Shown here: one piece after another, positions 37,640 to 46,529 of the stretch
Numbering within the stretch: the first letter of the stretch is position 1
How the letters are laid out: each line of letters begins with the position of its first letter
Assembly: GCA_949743265.1 (NCBI GenBank)
Contig: CATJSX010000091.1
Span: 1-57,506 of the forward strand
Origin: an uncultured Peptococcaceae bacterium
GTDB lineage: Bacteria; Bacillota; Peptococcia; Peptococcales; Peptococcaceae
Direction of reading: 5' to 3'
Length of the DNA: 57,506 nucleotides
Position numbers and translations under genes: made by a program
Notes under the pieces: generated by a model
Told to the model about the DNA's origin: nothing
What the model saw: the letters and a program-made list of their open reading frames with translations, nothing else
The model's database searches: none

Positions 37640-37902
37640 TGCTGTTCCCTCCAGTACTGGCATTGTTTAATGCGTGCTCCGTTGTCGCCTTGTTGGGGAT
37701 CATAAGCAAACTGCTGCAAAAGCGCACAAGGAAATTGGCGACATTGACCACAATGTTCTTGTTTTTTATCTTCACAGCATGATTTTATGGGACAATTTTC
37801 TCCCCAAAATGGTTTACTAATCGCCACACAACCCAAACATCCAACTTGCTCACTATAATGACACTGCTGACATAACAACCCGCATCGTGATTCGTTCATC
37901 AT
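37636..37902 (-). CDS. DUF3795-like cysteine-rich protein
   Basis: An 88-residue protein with 14 cysteines in zinc-finger-like pairs (CGLLCQQC, CLGC, CPIKSCC, CGQC), matching DUF3795, of unknown function. It likely binds zinc. Its four-base overlap with the TfoX-N gene suggests translational coupling. AGGAGGTTTT lies before the start. Confidence 0.8.
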   Translation of the reverse strand: MMNESRCGLLCQQCHYSEQVGCLGCVAISKPFWGENCPIKSCCEDKKQEHCGQCRQFPCALLQQFAYDPQQGDNGARIKQCQYWREQQ

Positions 37903-37962
37903 AAAAACCTCCTAAATATCAAATTATATTGATTATAGCGCAAGCAACAAGACAACAGTCCG

Positions 37963-38868
37963 TCATGTCTCTTGATATTTTTGCCAAAGCTTTTGCGCTG
38001 TCTGACGCAATTCTGTTCTCAGTTCTTGCGGAGATAAAACTTCTACTCTATCGCCGAAACTCAAAATCCATTGGCGCATGTGCTCATAGCTAGCAAAATC
38101 CCATGCAAATGACAACCGTTCATCACCATTTTCATTAAAGCAACCTACGCCGTATTCTTCAATCAAACGATATTTTTCACTTTGCTCAAACAGTGCTTGG
38201 AGATGAAAAGTTCCTTGCGTTAGATGCTCGTCGAAATTAGGCAACGAAAACCGTCGTGGTACAAAAGTTTTTTCTTCCTTTTGCATCTGCCAGAGACGAT
38301 TCAGTTTGAAAAGACGAAAATCTTCTCGTAAAAAACAATAACCCCAAACATACCATGACGACCATCTGAATAACAAATGATATGGTTCGATAATACGATG
38401 ACTGTCGCCTTTTTCGTTATAATAATCAAAAGAAATTAACCGTTTTTTTAAGATAGCGTCTTTGATAATGGCGATTTTTTGGGTGAGCGGCGCTTGATAA
38501 TGAGATGCCAAATCAATAATGATGCTGTTATCCGCCATAATCCGTTCATTCTTACCAGAAAGTTTTTCTGCTAATATCGTCAAATAAGATGTTGGTGATA
38601 CACTATCAACGCCTTTTAACCCCGCCAAAAGAGCCTGCCGTTCTTCGGCTGTTAGCAAAGATTTATCGATGGTATAACTTTCGTCAAGAGTGATGCCGCC
38701 GCCATAACCTTGCGTTGTGATCAAGGGAATACCCGCTTGACAAAGCGCTTCGATATCGCGATTGATGGTGCGTCGCGAAACTTCAAAACGTTGAGCTAAT
38801 TGAGGCGCGGTTACTTTTTCTTGTTGCAGCAAAATCATCATAATGCCCAGCAAACGATCAATTTTCAT
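37963..38868 (-). CDS. YafY-type HTH/WYL-domain transcriptional regulator
   Basis: A 301-residue regulator: DeoR-like helix-turn-helix (residues 1-60, KVTAPQLAQRFEVSRRTINRDIEAL) and a WYL domain (about 135-225, IEPYHLLFRWSSWYVWGYC). Such regulators usually sense small molecules or DNA. AAGGAGGT precedes the ATG. It lies 60 bases upstream of the DUF3795-TfoX pair on the same strand and may control it. Confidence 0.92.
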   Translation of the reverse strand: MKIDRLLGIMMILLQQEKVTAPQLAQRFEVSRRTINRDIEALCQAGIPLITTQGYGGGITLDESYTIDKSLLTAEERQALLAGLKGVDSVSPTSYLTILAEKLSGKNERIMADNSIIIDLASHYQAPLTQKIAIIKDAILKKRLISFDYYNEKGDSHRIIEPYHLLFRWSSWYVWGYCFLREDFRLFKLNRLWQMQKEEKTFVPRRFSLPNFDEHLTQGTFHLQALFEQSEKYRLIEEYGVGCFNENGDERLSFAWDFASYEHMRQWILSFGDRVEVLSPQELRTELRQTAQKLWQKYQET

Positions 38869-39037
38869 CAGTTTTTACCTCCTTTTGTTTCAGTATATCA
38901 TAGATATGTCAATAGACAAAAACGCTTATAATAAAAAATAGCAACGAGTTTGATCATGACAAAAATTTTCAGCCTACAAAAAAATTTATTTTGAACGATT
39001 TATAAAAAATAAAAAGTTATAAAAGTTGGTGAAAAAC

Positions 39038-39484
39038 ATGAGGAAATTAGTTGCTATTTTATCATTGCTAGCATTTTCAATCAGCGGCAGTATTTTGGGA
39101 TATATTTTAGTGACGGCAAATTACGCTTCTTCTGCCGAACTCACTAATGAAAGAGAAAAAATTATTTATAAGCAGGCAAAAGAAAATTTTTTTGACCATG
39201 GTATGCCGCATAACGATTTATTGGCTTACTGCCGCTCGCAGCCAATCTATATTTTTTTGAACGAATTTTTTATGGGTAAATATGATAAAGATGGCTGGCA
39301 TAGTTTAGATGGGGAAACTTTCTATTTTAAAGATATTGTCGTGGCGCCGTCGTTTCACCTGTATAATATGACCCGATACTTTGGCGCAATCAATACCGTT
39401 GGCTGGGATATTGCTGATGGAGGATTAGGCAGGTTCGGTTCTGATTCTGCTACAGCGTACACGCCTACACAATGCAGAAATTGA
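39038..39484 (+). pseudogene. secreted protein, N-terminal part of a probably frameshifted gene
   Basis: Starts MRKLVAILSLLAF, a signal peptide or membrane anchor, then about 115 residues without a known domain (ends ...DSATAYTPTQ before a short tail and stop). The start ATG has only a weak GGTG upstream. The next frame, opening at 39472, has no ribosome binding site, overlaps by 13 bases and continues without signal peptide. Both frames are open between 39445 and 39481, so a single indel there probably splits one secreted protein of about 385 residues. Confidence 0.65.
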
Positions 39485-40185
39485 CTGGCAAAACACAACA
39501 AGAAGTTGATGGTGGAAATTCTATGGGCTATATTAAATTGCCTATTACAGTCAAAAATCATGATTTACGTAGTTTAACGATACCTTATTACAATGCTTAT
39601 CAAGCCAGTTTTGGCGATTATGCGCGCAACTATGAGCAACCTTTAGATATTACGCGAGAGCCAATCCTTGTCTTTAATGCCACACATGATCCCCGAGTTG
39701 AGCAATTCAAGAGCGTTAAACGGCTTTCAGAAGAACATCGTGATTATTTTTTGGAAAAATTGTGCCACGAAGGTATGAGCGAAGCCCCTTTGACACTGAC
39801 TGACCATTATCAGTTTGATGCCGATAATGATGGTAAAACGGAACATATCATAATTTTGCAAAACAGCGAATACGTCGTCGATCAATCAGAGCGAGGCAAG
39901 AAACAATATGGTTTATACACATACGCTTTTTATATTGATGAAGAAAAGATTCAGGAAATCTACGGAAGAAAACTGCTCTGTACTAGCGATCAAGCCATTA
40001 CTTCAAAAATAGACGTTACAGCGCTAACTACTTTAACGCCACTTGGCATTTATGATCTTAATAATAACGGCAAATTAGAATTTTGCGTGCAGATGCATGA
40101 ATGGGAAAGCGGAGCTATTATTGTTTACGCATTAAATGACAATGATGAGTATGAAGAAGTTCTGCGCAGTCGTTACGGTATGTAA
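39472..40185 (+). pseudogene. C-terminal part of the probably frameshifted secreted protein
   Basis: A 237-residue frame. It has two calcium-loop-like motifs, DADNDGKTE and DLNNNGKLE, as in VCBS/FG-GAP or dockerin-type exported proteins, which would make sense only outside the cytoplasm. It lacks its own ribosome binding site and signal peptide, so it is best read as the second half of the 39038 gene. Function is unknown. Confidence 0.6.
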
Positions 40186-40246
40186 TGATGCGTCAGTTAT
40201 TATTGTTTGGTGTAGAAATAAATTTGATAAAAATAAAAAAATGTTG

Positions 40247-40275
40247 TTGACAAAGGTTTTCTAGCGTGATATAGT
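40247..40275 (+). promoter_or_regulatory. strong sigma-A promoter of infC-rpmI-rplT
   Basis: TTGACA (40247-40252), 17 bases, TATAGT (40270-40275). Confidence 0.88.
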
Positions 40276-40279
40276 ATGT

Positions 40280-40440
40280 AAGTAGTTTAGAAGTGAATAG
40301 TGATATTTTTGTTAAAGAAGAAACCATCCGTTTCTCACCTCATGGCGCTTAGTCGATGTGGTTATTATGATGAATTATTTTGTGGTGTGCTGATATATTC
40401 GTAGGCGGATGGGATTTTCTCATCGGCTTTTTTTATTTTT
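40280..40440 (+). promoter_or_regulatory. L20-type attenuator leader of infC operon
   Basis: The untranslated leader of about 170 bases ends in a terminator stem (40405-40413 with 40419-40427, one internal mismatch) and a T7-A-T5 run, 16 bases before the infC start. CCATCCG at 40324-40330 can pair with CGGATGG at 40406-40412 and would then break the terminator. This is the arrangement of the ribosomal-protein leaders in which L20 (rplT product) represses its own operon. L20 binding is inferred from position and family. Confidence 0.75.
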
Positions 40441-40455
40441 CTGGAGGTGATAGCT

Positions 40456-40968
40456 ATTAGCAAAGAATTAAGAATCAATGAAGAAATTAGATGCAAAGAG
40501 GTACGTCTGGTTGACGATGAAGGGCAGCAGCTTGGTGTCATGCCGCCAAGAGAGGCAGCAAAAATTGCTGCTGAGAAAGGATTGGATTTGGTGGAAGTTG
40601 CTCCTACCGCAATGCCGCCGGTCTGCCGTATTATGAATTATGGCAAGTTCAAATACGAACAAAGCAAAAAAGAGCGGGAAGCTAAGAAAAATCAAAAGGT
40701 GATTACGGTCAAAGAAGTCAAACTTAGACCAAATATTGAAGAAAACGATTTTCAGACTAAAGCCAGAAACGCCGTCAAATTTTTGCAAAGCGGCGATAAA
40801 GTAAAGGTGACGATTATGTTTCGCGGTCGCGAAATTACTCATCCTGAATTGGGAAAAAATTTATGCGATCGTTTGGCGCAAGAAGTACAAGGATTTGCTA
40901 AGATTGAAAAAGAAGCCAAAGTTGAAGGCAGAAATATGATCATGATTTTAGCGCCAGTCAAAGAGTAA
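40456..40968 (+). CDS. infC: translation initiation factor IF-3
   Basis: A 170-residue IF-3: N-terminal domain (KELRINEEIRCKEVRLVDDEG), linker with KKEREAKKNQK, and C-terminal domain ending MIMILAPVKE. The start codon is ATT at 40456, eight bases after GGAGG; the in-frame GTG at 40447 lies inside that site. AUU is the classic rare start of infC, by which IF-3 limits its own synthesis. It heads the operon with rpmI (27 bases later) and rplT. Confidence 0.96.
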   Translation: MSKELRINEEIRCKEVRLVDDEGQQLGVMPPREAAKIAAEKGLDLVEVAPTAMPPVCRIMNYGKFKYEQSKKEREAKKNQKVITVKEVKLRPNIEENDFQTKARNAVKFLQSGDKVKVTIMFRGREITHPELGKNLCDRLAQEVQGFAKIEKEAKVEGRNMIMILAPVKE

Positions 40969-40995
40969 TTATCAAGCGAGAGGAGGATACTTGGC

Positions 40996-41193
40996 ATGCC
41001 TAAAATTAAAACCCATAGAGGTGCCGCTAAAAGATTCAGCAAAACTGGTTCTGGTAAAGTGAAAAGAAATCACGCTTTCACCAGTCATATTTTAGAAAAG
41101 AAATCGCCAAAAAGAAAACGTAATTTGCGTAAATCAGCCGTTATGTTTAAAGGTGATGCAAAAAGAATCGTTCGCTTAATTCCTTACAAATAA
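40996..41193 (+). CDS. rpmI: 50S ribosomal protein L35
   Basis: A 65-residue, strongly basic L35 ([14 protein letters not shown] to IVRLIPYK). AGAGGAGGATAC lies upstream. It is the middle gene of the infC operon. Confidence 0.98.
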   Translation: MPKIKTHRGAAKRFSKTGSGKVKRNHAFTSHILEKKSPKRKRNLRKSAVMFKGDAKRIVRLIPYK

Positions 41194-41226
41194 GCTAAGC
41201 GTTATAAAGGAGGGAGTCAATAAAAC

Positions 41227-41598
41227 ATGGCAAGAGTAAAACGGGGCGTTACTACCCATCGCAGACATAAAAAAGTATTAAAACAAGCCAAAGGCTATTA
41301 TGGCAATCGTTCTAAGATTTATCGTGTAGCAAATCAAGCTGTTATGCGTTCTTTGATGTATGCTTATGCGCATAGAAAATTACGCAAACGTGATTTCCGC
41401 AAATTGTGGATTGCCAGAATCAATGCTGGCGCTAGATTGAATGGATTAAGTTATAGCAAATTCATTAACGGCTTGAAAAACGCTAATATAGAAATTAACC
41501 GCAAGATTTTAGCTGATTTAGCGGTTAATGATGCGCAAGCGTTTGCCGATCTCTGTGAAGTAGCAAAGAAAAATCATTCCGTAAACGTTGCAAAATAA
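41227..41598 (+). CDS. rplT: 50S ribosomal protein L20
   Basis: A 123-residue L20 ([27 protein letters not shown]). An early 50S assembly protein and the probable repressor of its own operon at the leader (40280-40440). AAAGGAGGGAG precedes it by 8 bases. Confidence 0.98.
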   Translation: MARVKRGVTTHRRHKKVLKQAKGYYGNRSKIYRVANQAVMRSLMYAYAHRKLRKRDFRKLWIARINAGARLNGLSYSKFINGLKNANIEINRKILADLAVNDAQAFADLCEVAKKNHSVNVAK

Positions 41599-41605
41599 TT
41601 TAAAC

Positions 41606-41660
41606 AAATAACCCTGACGTCTTTTGAAATATTTCAAGAAACGTCAGGGTTATTTTTAAA
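41606..41660 (+). terminator. intrinsic terminator of infC-rpmI-rplT
   Basis: A 15-bp stem (41606-41620 with 41641-41655), loop 20, T5 tail. Confidence 0.9.
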
Positions 41661-41738
41661 AAAGCATGAAAACAAGCTCAAAGTCAAGTAGTCATAAATA
41701 TGACAGTAGCGTAACAGATAAAGAAAGAAGGAACGTTC

Positions 41739-43082
41739 ATGATCAAAATTAACCGTTTGCGTCCGGGAATAATGATCATTCTCAGCTTTATCATTATGGT
41801 TTCAATCGGCGTTTTTTTGCTGTCTTTGCCTATTGTGCAGACCAGCGGTCAACGCTTGACATTAAGCGATGCACTTTTTATGGCAGTATCAGCCAGTTGT
41901 ATTATTGGTTTGTCAGTTGTTGACGTAGCAAATTTTACTTTTTTTGGACAGCTGGTTTTGCTGGTCTTATTGCAAATCGGTGGTTTAGGTTTTGTAACGT
42001 TGGCTACGACGTTATTTGCCGCTTTAGGCGTGCGTATTGGCGTCGGTTATCGTGCTACTATGATGGAATCTTGGAATCATCGTACCAGTTTTGATGTTTT
42101 AAATCTGACTAAAAAAATTGTATGTTATACTTTTGCCATTGAAGGTATTGGTGCTTTGTTATTGATGTTACGTTTTGTGCCGCTTTATGGTGGCGCAAAA
42201 GGTTTGTGGTTTAGTATATTTCATGCGGTTTCTGCTTTTAATAATGCTGGTTTTGATCTTTTCGGCAATAGCTTAGAGGATTTTGTCAGTGATTGGTACG
42301 TTAATTTAATCATGATGGCTTTAATCATCAGTGGCGGTTTGGGTTTTGTCGTCATCAGCGAGTTGGTCACACAAAAAAGAAAACCAGAAGAGCCGTTTCA
42401 TTTTCGTCGTTTTAGCTTGCATACACAAGTTGTTTTGATTATGACGGCATTATTATTAGTCATTGGAACAATCGCTTATTTTTGTATCGAATTTAATAAT
42501 CCAGCAACTTTAGGTCAGCTTTCGTTATCGGATAAAATTTTAGCGGCAATGTTACAAAGCACCATCAGCCGTACAGCGGGATTTTCTTCTATCCCATTGG
42601 ATCAACTGCATGATTCTTCTATGCTGATTATGATTTTTTTGATGTTTATTGGCGGCTCTCCTGGTTCTACTGCTGGTGGCATTAAGACAACAACGTTTGG
42701 CATCATTCTATTAGCAGTCTATGCCATCATTCGCGGTCATGAAGAAGTCGTCGTTTTTGGGCGGAGAATCAGTTTGCCTACTATTTTAAAAGCGCTAGCG
42801 GTCATTATCATCAGTTTTTGCTTGATCGCGCTTGGATGTATTGCTTTATCTTTAGCTGAAGAAATGAATTTAAGACTATTGGTTTTTGAAGTTGTATCGG
42901 CCTTTAGTACGACAGGCGCTAGCATGGGGGCATCGGTAGAATTATCAGTGGTCGGTCGCTTAATCTTGATGATAATTATGTTTATCGGGCGCATAGGTCC
43001 GCTAACCATGGCAGTTTCTTTGGCCAAACGCAGCAAAAGTACAAAAGTTCAATATCCGGAAGGACATATCATGATTGGTTAG
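41739..43082 (+). CDS. ktrB: KtrB/TrkH-type potassium uptake channel subunit
   Basis: A 447-residue protein of four M1-pore-M2 units. The filter segments are SASCIIGLSVVD, AFNNAGFDLF, SRTAGFSSI and SAFSTTGASMG; each has the conserved glycine. It moves K+ (or Na+) into the cell. The usual cytoplasmic gating partner KtrA/TrkA is not in the window. AAGAAGGAAC is a fair ribosome binding site. It lies between rplT and the TrmH gene, an order known from other Clostridia. Confidence 0.93.
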   Translation: MIKINRLRPGIMIILSFIIMVSIGVFLLSLPIVQTSGQRLTLSDALFMAVSASCIIGLSVVDVANFTFFGQLVLLVLLQIGGLGFVTLATTLFAALGVRIGVGYRATMMESWNHRTSFDVLNLTKKIVCYTFAIEGIGALLLMLRFVPLYGGAKGLWFSIFHAVSAFNNAGFDLFGNSLEDFVSDWYVNLIMMALIISGGLGFVVISELVTQKRKPEEPFHFRRFSLHTQVVLIMTALLLVIGTIAYFCIEFNNPATLGQLSLSDKILAAMLQSTISRTAGFSSIPLDQLHDSSMLIMIFLMFIGGSPGSTAGGIKTTTFGIILLAVYAIIRGHEEVVVFGRRISLPTILKALAVIIISFCLIALGCIALSLAEEMNLRLLVFEVVSAFSTTGASMGASVELSVVGRLILMIIMFIGRIGPLTMAVSLAKRSKSTKVQYPEGHIMIG

Positions 43083-43090
43083 GTGAAATA

Positions 43091-43864
43091 ATGGAGTGGA
43101 TTGAATCGGATCAGAATCAGCATTTAAAAAAGATACGCGCTTTGAAACAAAAAAAATATCGTGAAAGCTATGGACAATTTGTCGTTGAAGGTAGCCGTTT
43201 TGTAGCGGAAGCGCTAAAGAGAGAGGCTGATATCAAGGTTATTTTGGTTGCTGAAAATTATTTGGCAGCTAATGAAAATTTATTAAAACAATATCAAGGT
43301 CCGCTTTTTGCGGTTAAAAAAGGGTTGTTGGAGAAATTTTTAGATACGGTAACACCGCAAGGCATCGTAGCAATCGTTAATAAACCGGTTTGGTCAAAGA
43401 AAGATTTAGCGCAAATGTCGCACATTCTGATTATTGACGGCGTTCAGGATCCCGGTAATTTAGGAACGCTTTTTCGTACTGCTTTAGCCAGCGGCGTTGA
43501 TGCGGTTTGTTGCTTAAAAGGCACTGTTGACAGTTATAATGATAAAACATTGCGGGCGACTATGGGCGCTATTTTTACGCTACCTATTTTTTCCATTGAT
43601 GATGAGCAATGGTTAGTAGAAAATTTGCATCAAGCAGGTTTTGAATTAGTGATTGCCGATATTCATGCGCAACAATTTTATGATGAAATGATTTATCCCG
43701 ATAAAGTCGCTTTGGTAGTGGGGAATGAAGGCAATGGCGTGCAACGGCTAAAAAAAGGGGATCGTTATGTCAAAATTCCTCTTTATAACGAAGCGGAATC
43801 GTTAAATGTCGCTATTGCCGCCGGAATTTTGCTTTATACTATTAAAAGACAAAGCAACGATTAA
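43091..43864 (+). CDS. TrmH/SpoU-family RNA 2'-O-methyltransferase
   Basis: A 257-residue SPOUT enzyme with the trefoil-knot motifs: IIDGVQDPGNLGTLFRTA, VALVVGNEGNGV and IPLYNEAESLNVAIAAGIL. It methylates a ribose in tRNA or rRNA, the target being unknown. The N-terminal domain is an L30-like substrate-binding part (residues 1-95). It starts 8 bases after ktrB; the pheST genes that often follow are absent. Confidence 0.94.
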   Translation: MEWIESDQNQHLKKIRALKQKKYRESYGQFVVEGSRFVAEALKREADIKVILVAENYLAANENLLKQYQGPLFAVKKGLLEKFLDTVTPQGIVAIVNKPVWSKKDLAQMSHILIIDGVQDPGNLGTLFRTALASGVDAVCCLKGTVDSYNDKTLRATMGAIFTLPIFSIDDEQWLVENLHQAGFELVIADIHAQQFYDEMIYPDKVALVVGNEGNGVQRLKKGDRYVKIPLYNEAESLNVAIAAGILLYTIKRQSND

Positions 43865-44370
43865 CGCTACGCATAAAATAAATGTTGCCGAATATAAATT
43901 CCGCTGATTTTACTAGAGCGTTTGATTATGGTTTTTTAAGAAGTATAACGATATGATAATCCCAAACTCATCCCCCCATAATTGAGGCGTAATGCAAATG
44001 TATGAAAAGAATGTTATCTCATAAAATAGAAGTTTCTCTATACATAGCGATTGCCGTACTAAACCATAGCCCGTTATGGAAAAGATAAAATTGTCAGAGT
44101 AAGTCCAACAGCAACTGATTGCCAATAAGAAAAATTGGTGAAAATTTTTGCCAAAGCAATTTAAAACGAATAGCGCTATAATAAATTAGTTAACAAGAAA
44201 TACTAAAGGCACAAAAATAAAAAGAGGAAAACACAAGTCGTAGAATGCCATAAATAAAAAGACCAGCCTAGGCTGGTCTTTTTATTTATGGCAGAAATGC
44301 GCTTTTATCAACAGCTTGAGAAACTATCAAACAGCGAATCGTATCTTCTTATGATGATAATTTTTTAGAA
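43865..44370. other. 506-bp intergenic region with a perfect palindrome
   Basis: Between convergent genes. Apart from the palindromic terminator (44246-44293) nothing is supported. A 70-codon minus-strand frame (43913-44125) has no ribosome binding site and no recognisable features. A TATAAT (about 44178) has no partner -35. It could be decayed sequence. Confidence 0.5.
44246..44293. terminator. perfect 48-bp palindrome, bidirectional terminator
   Basis: Bases 44246-44269 and 44270-44293 are exact reverse complements with no loop bases, centred on CCTAGG and flanked by AAATAAAAA / TTTTTATTT. As RNA this is a long hairpin with U-runs in both directions. It terminates the mrp gene (-) and any transcript from the trmH side (+). 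Confidence 0.92.
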
Positions 44371-45210
44371 TCATTGTTGCGGCAGAAATTCGGGTAAATT
44401 TTCACGCATAATTTTTAAAACTTCGCCATCATAATCTTCGATGCGTCCTTCATCACCTAACTGTGCTAAAACAGGGTCTAAAGGAAATTTGCCCATCAAA
44501 GGAACCTTAAAAGTATTACAAGTGGTCATAATATTGCTTTCACCAAACAGATTGATTTTTTTGCCGCAATCTGGACAGGAAAGATAACTCATATTTTCAG
44601 CAATAGCTAAAACAGGCAGATTCATCATTTCTACCATTTTAATTCCTTTGCGCACAACCATATTAGCCAAATCCTGCGGAGAAGTTACCATAATCACGCC
44701 GCTTACCGGCAGCGTTTGTAGAATGGTCAGCGGAGCATCACCAGTTCCCGGCGGTAAATCAACCACCAAATAATCCAAATCGCCCCAAATAACTTCTTCC
44801 CAAAATTGTTTGATTACGCCAGAAATGACGGGACCACGCCATACGACCGGCTGATCTTCATCAGAAAGCATTAAATTCATACTAATTACCGAAATGCCTG
44901 TTTTAGTTTTTAACGGGTTAGCTCCCAGCTCAGAAACTTCAGGCAATCCTTTTAGCCCAAATAATTTAGGAATACTGGGACCGGTAATATCTCCGTCCAA
45001 AATTCCAACTTGATAACCGGCTTTATTTAAAGCAATGGCAATCAAAGAAGAAAAAGAGGATTTGCCGACGCCGCCTTTACCGCTCATGACAACAATGACG
45101 TTTTTGATGTGGCTTAACTGTTGAGCCGCCGTTTGTGTTGGAGCCTGTCCTGACGGACAGCTTTCACCGTTACAGCTTGACGCTGACGAACAAGTGCTAC
45201 AATTTGACAT
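44371..45210 (-). CDS. mrp: Mrp/NBP35-family Fe-S cluster carrier ATPase
   Basis: A 279-residue P-loop protein: deviant Walker A GKGGVGKSS (residues about 43-51), DLPPGTGDAP, and CPDCGKK near the C-terminus, the Fe-S-binding pair. The first 20 residues are Cys-rich (CSTCSSASSCNGESC), possibly a second metal or Fe-S site. It assembles or transfers Fe-S clusters to target proteins. GGAGATGG lies before the ATG. A single gene ending at the palindromic terminator. Confidence 0.94.
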   Translation of the reverse strand: MSNCSTCSSASSCNGESCPSGQAPTQTAAQQLSHIKNVIVVMSGKGGVGKSSFSSLIAIALNKAGYQVGILDGDITGPSIPKLFGLKGLPEVSELGANPLKTKTGISVISMNLMLSDEDQPVVWRGPVISGVIKQFWEEVIWGDLDYLVVDLPPGTGDAPLTILQTLPVSGVIMVTSPQDLANMVVRKGIKMVEMMNLPVLAIAENMSYLSCPDCGKKINLFGESNIMTTCNTFKVPLMGKFPLDPVLAQLGDEGRIEDYDGEVLKIMRENLPEFLPQQ

Positions 45211-45334
45211 AGAATAAATTCCATCTCCTTAATAAAAATTTGTCCTACTACTTTTCATTATAGACTTCAAAAAAACAAAGTCAATGCGAGGGAACTATTT
45301 TATTTAAAGGCAATTTTATGATGACCATATAAAA

Positions 45335-45374
45335 ATTTAAAAGACCGCCTGATAATGACAGCGATCTTTTAAAT
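45335..45374 (-). terminator. intrinsic terminator of the flavodoxin-like gene
   Basis: A 14-bp stem with one mismatch (45335-45348 with 45361-45374), 12-nt loop; directly after the stop codon at 45379 on the minus strand. Confidence 0.8.
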
Positions 45375-45378
45375 AACG

Positions 45379-46008
45379 TCAGCGAATAAAATTAGTCGGC
45401 GTTTTGACTTCTTGCTGTGGCAAAGTTAGACCCGCTTGACGACCAGCGTCAATGGATTTAAGCAACCACGCCATATTGCGTCCTAAAGCGCGCATAGTTT
45501 GTAATCCTTCTAAATCTTGCGCGACTTCTTCGGGAGTATTGCCGTGTACACTATTCCAATACTGCGATGTAACAATAGGCATCTGGTTAATGGCAAAATA
45601 TTTATTTAACTGATCAAATGTCGCGCTGGCTCCGCCGCGCCGACAGCTAACTACCGCACAAGCTGGTTTATAAACAAAACTAGCCGCGCCTGCATAAAAT
45701 AAACGATCTAAAAATGCTGCTACGCTACCGCCAGCAGAAGCATAATGGACAGGTGAGCCTACGACAAGACCGTCAGCAGCACGAAGTTTTTCCGAAGCAG
45801 TATTTACTGTATCGTCGTCAAAAACACAGTAATGAGATTGACTTTTGCGGCAGTGACCACAGCCCATACAGCCGCGAATAGGCGTTTTACCAATATGAAA
45901 AATTTCTGTTTCAATTTGGTTTTCTTCAAGCGTTTTTGCTACTTCTGTCAGTGCAGTGTAAGTGCAGCCCTTTTCATGAGGACTGCCGTTAATCAATAAA
46001 ACTTTCAT
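45379..46008 (-). CDS. flavodoxin-fold NAD(P)H-dependent oxidoreductase
   Basis: A 209-residue FMN reductase-like protein. INGSPHEKGCTYTAL is the FMN-phosphate loop, followed by a Cys-rich stretch (CMGCGHCRKSQSHYC) found in the iron-sulfur flavoprotein group, and SPVHYASAGG. It likely reduces a quinone, azo or nitro compound or serves as an Fe-S flavoprotein. AGGAGGTAC precedes the start. Confidence 0.9.
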   Translation of the reverse strand: MKVLLINGSPHEKGCTYTALTEVAKTLEENQIETEIFHIGKTPIRGCMGCGHCRKSQSHYCVFDDDTVNTASEKLRAADGLVVGSPVHYASAGGSVAAFLDRLFYAGAASFVYKPACAVVSCRRGGASATFDQLNKYFAINQMPIVTSQYWNSVHGNTPEEVAQDLEGLQTMRALGRNMAWLLKSIDAGRQAGLTLPQQEVKTPTNFIR

Positions 46009-46116
46009 AATGAGTACCTCCTCTAAAAATCAATAAACTTTTATAAAGATAAATCTCCCATTCGCTTTGGCGTTGCTAGAAACCTTGCTATTGGTTAAAC
46101 AACATCAGCAGTTTCA

Positions 46117-46437
46117 TCATAAATCTCTTTTAACGATTTTAATCTCATCAACAACGCCAGCCTTGTTATAATAAAGAATGATTTGCTCATTACCTTCATT
46201 ATTTAAACGCCAAATATCGCCCCAAAAACCAGATAAAGTACTATCTGGCTCACCCCATAGTGAGATAATATTTTCTCTATTTTGCCCCAATAAATTTTCT
46301 CCTGTATAGTCTTTTTCAGATGCAAAAGCGCTCACTTCATCAAGTGTTATAAGATTGTTATCATCTATTCGGCTAACATAGCTTGCCAAAGAAAAGAAAC
46401 TAATCAAAGCTAAAATGAATACTACGAATTTTTTCAT
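46117..46437 (-). CDS. small exported protein, BamE/SmpA-like fold
   Basis: A 106-residue protein with an N-terminal signal or anchor helix (MKKFVVFILALISFF) and a short domain containing LLGQNRENIISLWGEPDST, resembling the SmpA/OmlA-type motif (GxsxxxvxxxWGxPd). Not a lipoprotein, since no lipobox is seen. The ATG at 46437 follows GGGGGT. Function unknown. Confidence 0.75.
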   Translation of the reverse strand: MKKFVVFILALISFFSLASYVSRIDDNNLITLDEVSAFASEKDYTGENLLGQNRENIISLWGEPDSTLSGFWGDIWRLNNEGNEQIILYYNKAGVVDEIKIVKRDL

Positions 46438-46529
46438 TAGAACCCCCATTATTTATTGTTGACAAAACCGCTTTTAGTCAAATAATATGCAACGGTCAGA
46501 AAAATATTAACATTATCATTCCTTTTTCA

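Noticed and set aside
43913-44125. 70-codon minus-strand frame in the intergenic region before mrp
   Set aside because: No ribosome binding site, no promoter, atypical composition for this genome.
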